A DNA stretch of 34,436 nucleotides. It comes from Trachelipus rathkii (lineage: Eukaryota > Arthropoda > Malacostraca > Isopoda > Trachelipodidae). The notes beneath the pieces are model-generated. The model saw only the letters and a program-made list of their open reading frames with translations, did not search any database and was not told the origin of the DNA. The DNA lies in contig JABUQX010053429.1 of assembly GCA_015478945.1 (NCBI GenBank), positions 1-34,436 on the forward strand, given 5' to 3'. A program made the translations under genes and the position numbers. Position 1 is the stretch's first letter. Every line of letters starts with the position of its first letter. Positions 33,307 through 34,436 of this stretch are shown in pieces.

Positions 33307-34436
33307 CTCACTATAAAGCCAGATCTGAAAGCCACTTACCCTCCCCCCCTCCTGTACCAATTTAATTAGTAAGGACTCGTCGCACTCAGAAAATCCACTA
33401 GAAAATCCACCCTATCGCTTCACGGGACTGCGACGGACTCACTATGGTAAATCGTTCATCCCTAAGGGTTCATCCTTGCCCAGGTGGGCCACACCATCCC
33501 CCTCACAAAACCCTCGCCATTCTCTCCTATTGTATTCACCTTTATTCTCCGCCTCTGCCAAACTCACCATTTCTCTCCTCTTCGAACATTCGTTTACTGA
33601 CTCAAGCCACTTTTCTTATCTCCCAGCCGGCCGGTTTCCAACACACTCGCCCTATACATCCACTTAACCAACCCTATCAAATCATCTTCCACATGACAAA
33701 CCATCTCAACATATTTTCATTTTTTCTCTCGTTTACCCCTTTCTTACCACCACACAACTCTCTAATACGTTCATTCCTCAATTTTATCAATTCTTTCACA
33801 ACTAACACGTCCCTAAGATTGTCCATATCTGAACAGCATTCGAACTTAAGATCTATGCTTCTTAATTCCTGATCATAGTCTCACTACTTACATTAACACA
33901 CATCAACGTAGGTAACAACATACCATCATGTAAGACCACTAGCACTCCTAAAGACTTCAGTCCCCTATAGTTTCCACGACAACAATTTTATATGCAATCC
34001 TTAGCCACCTTCCTGGCATCCCACATATATCCAGAATATTTAAACTCAGAAACACTTGTTCCAGCTGCTCACCATCTAAGAATAACTTCACACTGAGGAT
34101 CTTCCTCACTCACAACCATAACTTTCCTCTTATCTACGTTTACTTTTCAAACCCCCCTCCTTTAACACACCCTGGCAAATCTCTCTACCCCAATCCTCTC
34201 ACTCTCTTCATATTGGCCAAACCAAAGACCAAAATCATTCGCTGTAATACGGTAGGCGCACCCTCGCATTCATCCTTCCATTCTTCATCATTCTAAACAC
34301 CATTTCCTGCTCAAGCTACCTTCAAATTCTTATCAATAACCCCATCCAATATACAATTGAATAACCACGAGACGGATTAGACACAACCTGCCTCAATCCG
34401 TATTTAAACTTAAACTAAATACACTTGGTTGGAACA

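Larger units (their letters stand above)
32825..34436 (-). mobile_element. LINE copy 2 (same family as 20211-24250), 3' part, runs off the window
   Basis: Read on the minus strand from the right edge, the sequence begins in the reverse transcriptase with GLRQVVSNPS (near 34380; a decayed GVRQGC--SP, RT motif 4). It passes through VNVDKRKVMVV-like sequence (near 34140) and EDPQCEVILDGE (near 34105, with frameshifts), then FKYSGYMW (near 34030). MDNLR follows at 33812-33826, then a C-terminal REWRGFCEGD segment (near 33510). The poly(A) tail is the T29 run at 32825-32853. The coding remnant is interrupted by many frameshifts. The 142-codon plus-strand frame at 33444-33872 is antisense to it and not a gene. 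Homology to copy 1 covers the coding part and the 3' terminal module. The 5' part lies beyond the window. Confidence 0.75.

Noticed and set aside
33444..33872. 142-codon plus-strand frame
   Set aside because: Antisense to the LINE C-terminal remnant on the minus strand, whose landmarks match copy 1; the plus-strand translation is low in complexity and matches nothing.

Overview
This window looks like intergenic, repeat-dominated nuclear DNA from an invertebrate. It is strongly AT-rich, has no operons and no long intact reading frame, and the only protein-level signals I can support are decayed transposable-element fragments. The best preserved are two families of non-LTR retrotransposon (LINE) reverse transcriptases whose wording I associate with decapod crustacean genomes (crabs, shrimps, crayfish). 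Abundant (TA)n microsatellites fit the same picture. The host assignment is an inference from memory of these families, not a database result. Single-base frameshifts are dense even inside recognisable domains, so the copies are either old or the assembly carries many long-read indel errors.

Left part (1-13 kb): mostly A/T-rich sequence without recognisable genes. It holds a short GC-richer island at the left edge, a two-copy interspersed repeat (about 844-1420 and 9511-10012), a fragment resembling the C-terminus of an LTR-retrotransposon (BEL/Pao or Ty3-like) integrase at 2288-2495, a degenerate L1-like reverse transcriptase on the minus strand around 8.2-9.2 kb, and a possible hAT terminus starting at 10621. 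Middle part (13-20 kb): a G-skewed, GC-richer stretch (13.1-15.4 kb) with an 18-bp direct repeat bracketing about 330 bp, then AT-rich sequence and a polypyrimidine tract.

Right part (20-34.4 kb): a mosaic of repeat modules, most bounded by (TA)n tracts. In order: a nearly full-length but broken minus-strand LINE (24.2-20.2 kb, with endonuclease SDH motif, reverse transcriptase motifs and degenerate poly(A) tail); a 1.1-kb non-coding element (copy A); a GTATCGG-motif module; a ~965-bp foldback element; a ~230-bp palindromic MITE-like element (a shorter relative lies at 20.85 kb); copy B of the 1.1-kb element; a 5'-truncated plus-strand jockey/CR1-like LINE (29.8-31.7 kb); a tandem array of ~305-bp tRNA-headed SINE-like units ending in an inverted piece; and a second copy of the minus-strand LINE, starting at a T29 run (its poly(A) tail) and running off the right end.

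No cellular gene, RNA gene or regulatory system is supported. The most interesting material is repeat biology: the paired 1.1-kb elements with imperfect inverted termini and a GGGGTGA-N-TCGGACC motif repeated in both orientations, the tandemly arrayed SINE-like units, and the consistent bracketing of modules by (TA)n.
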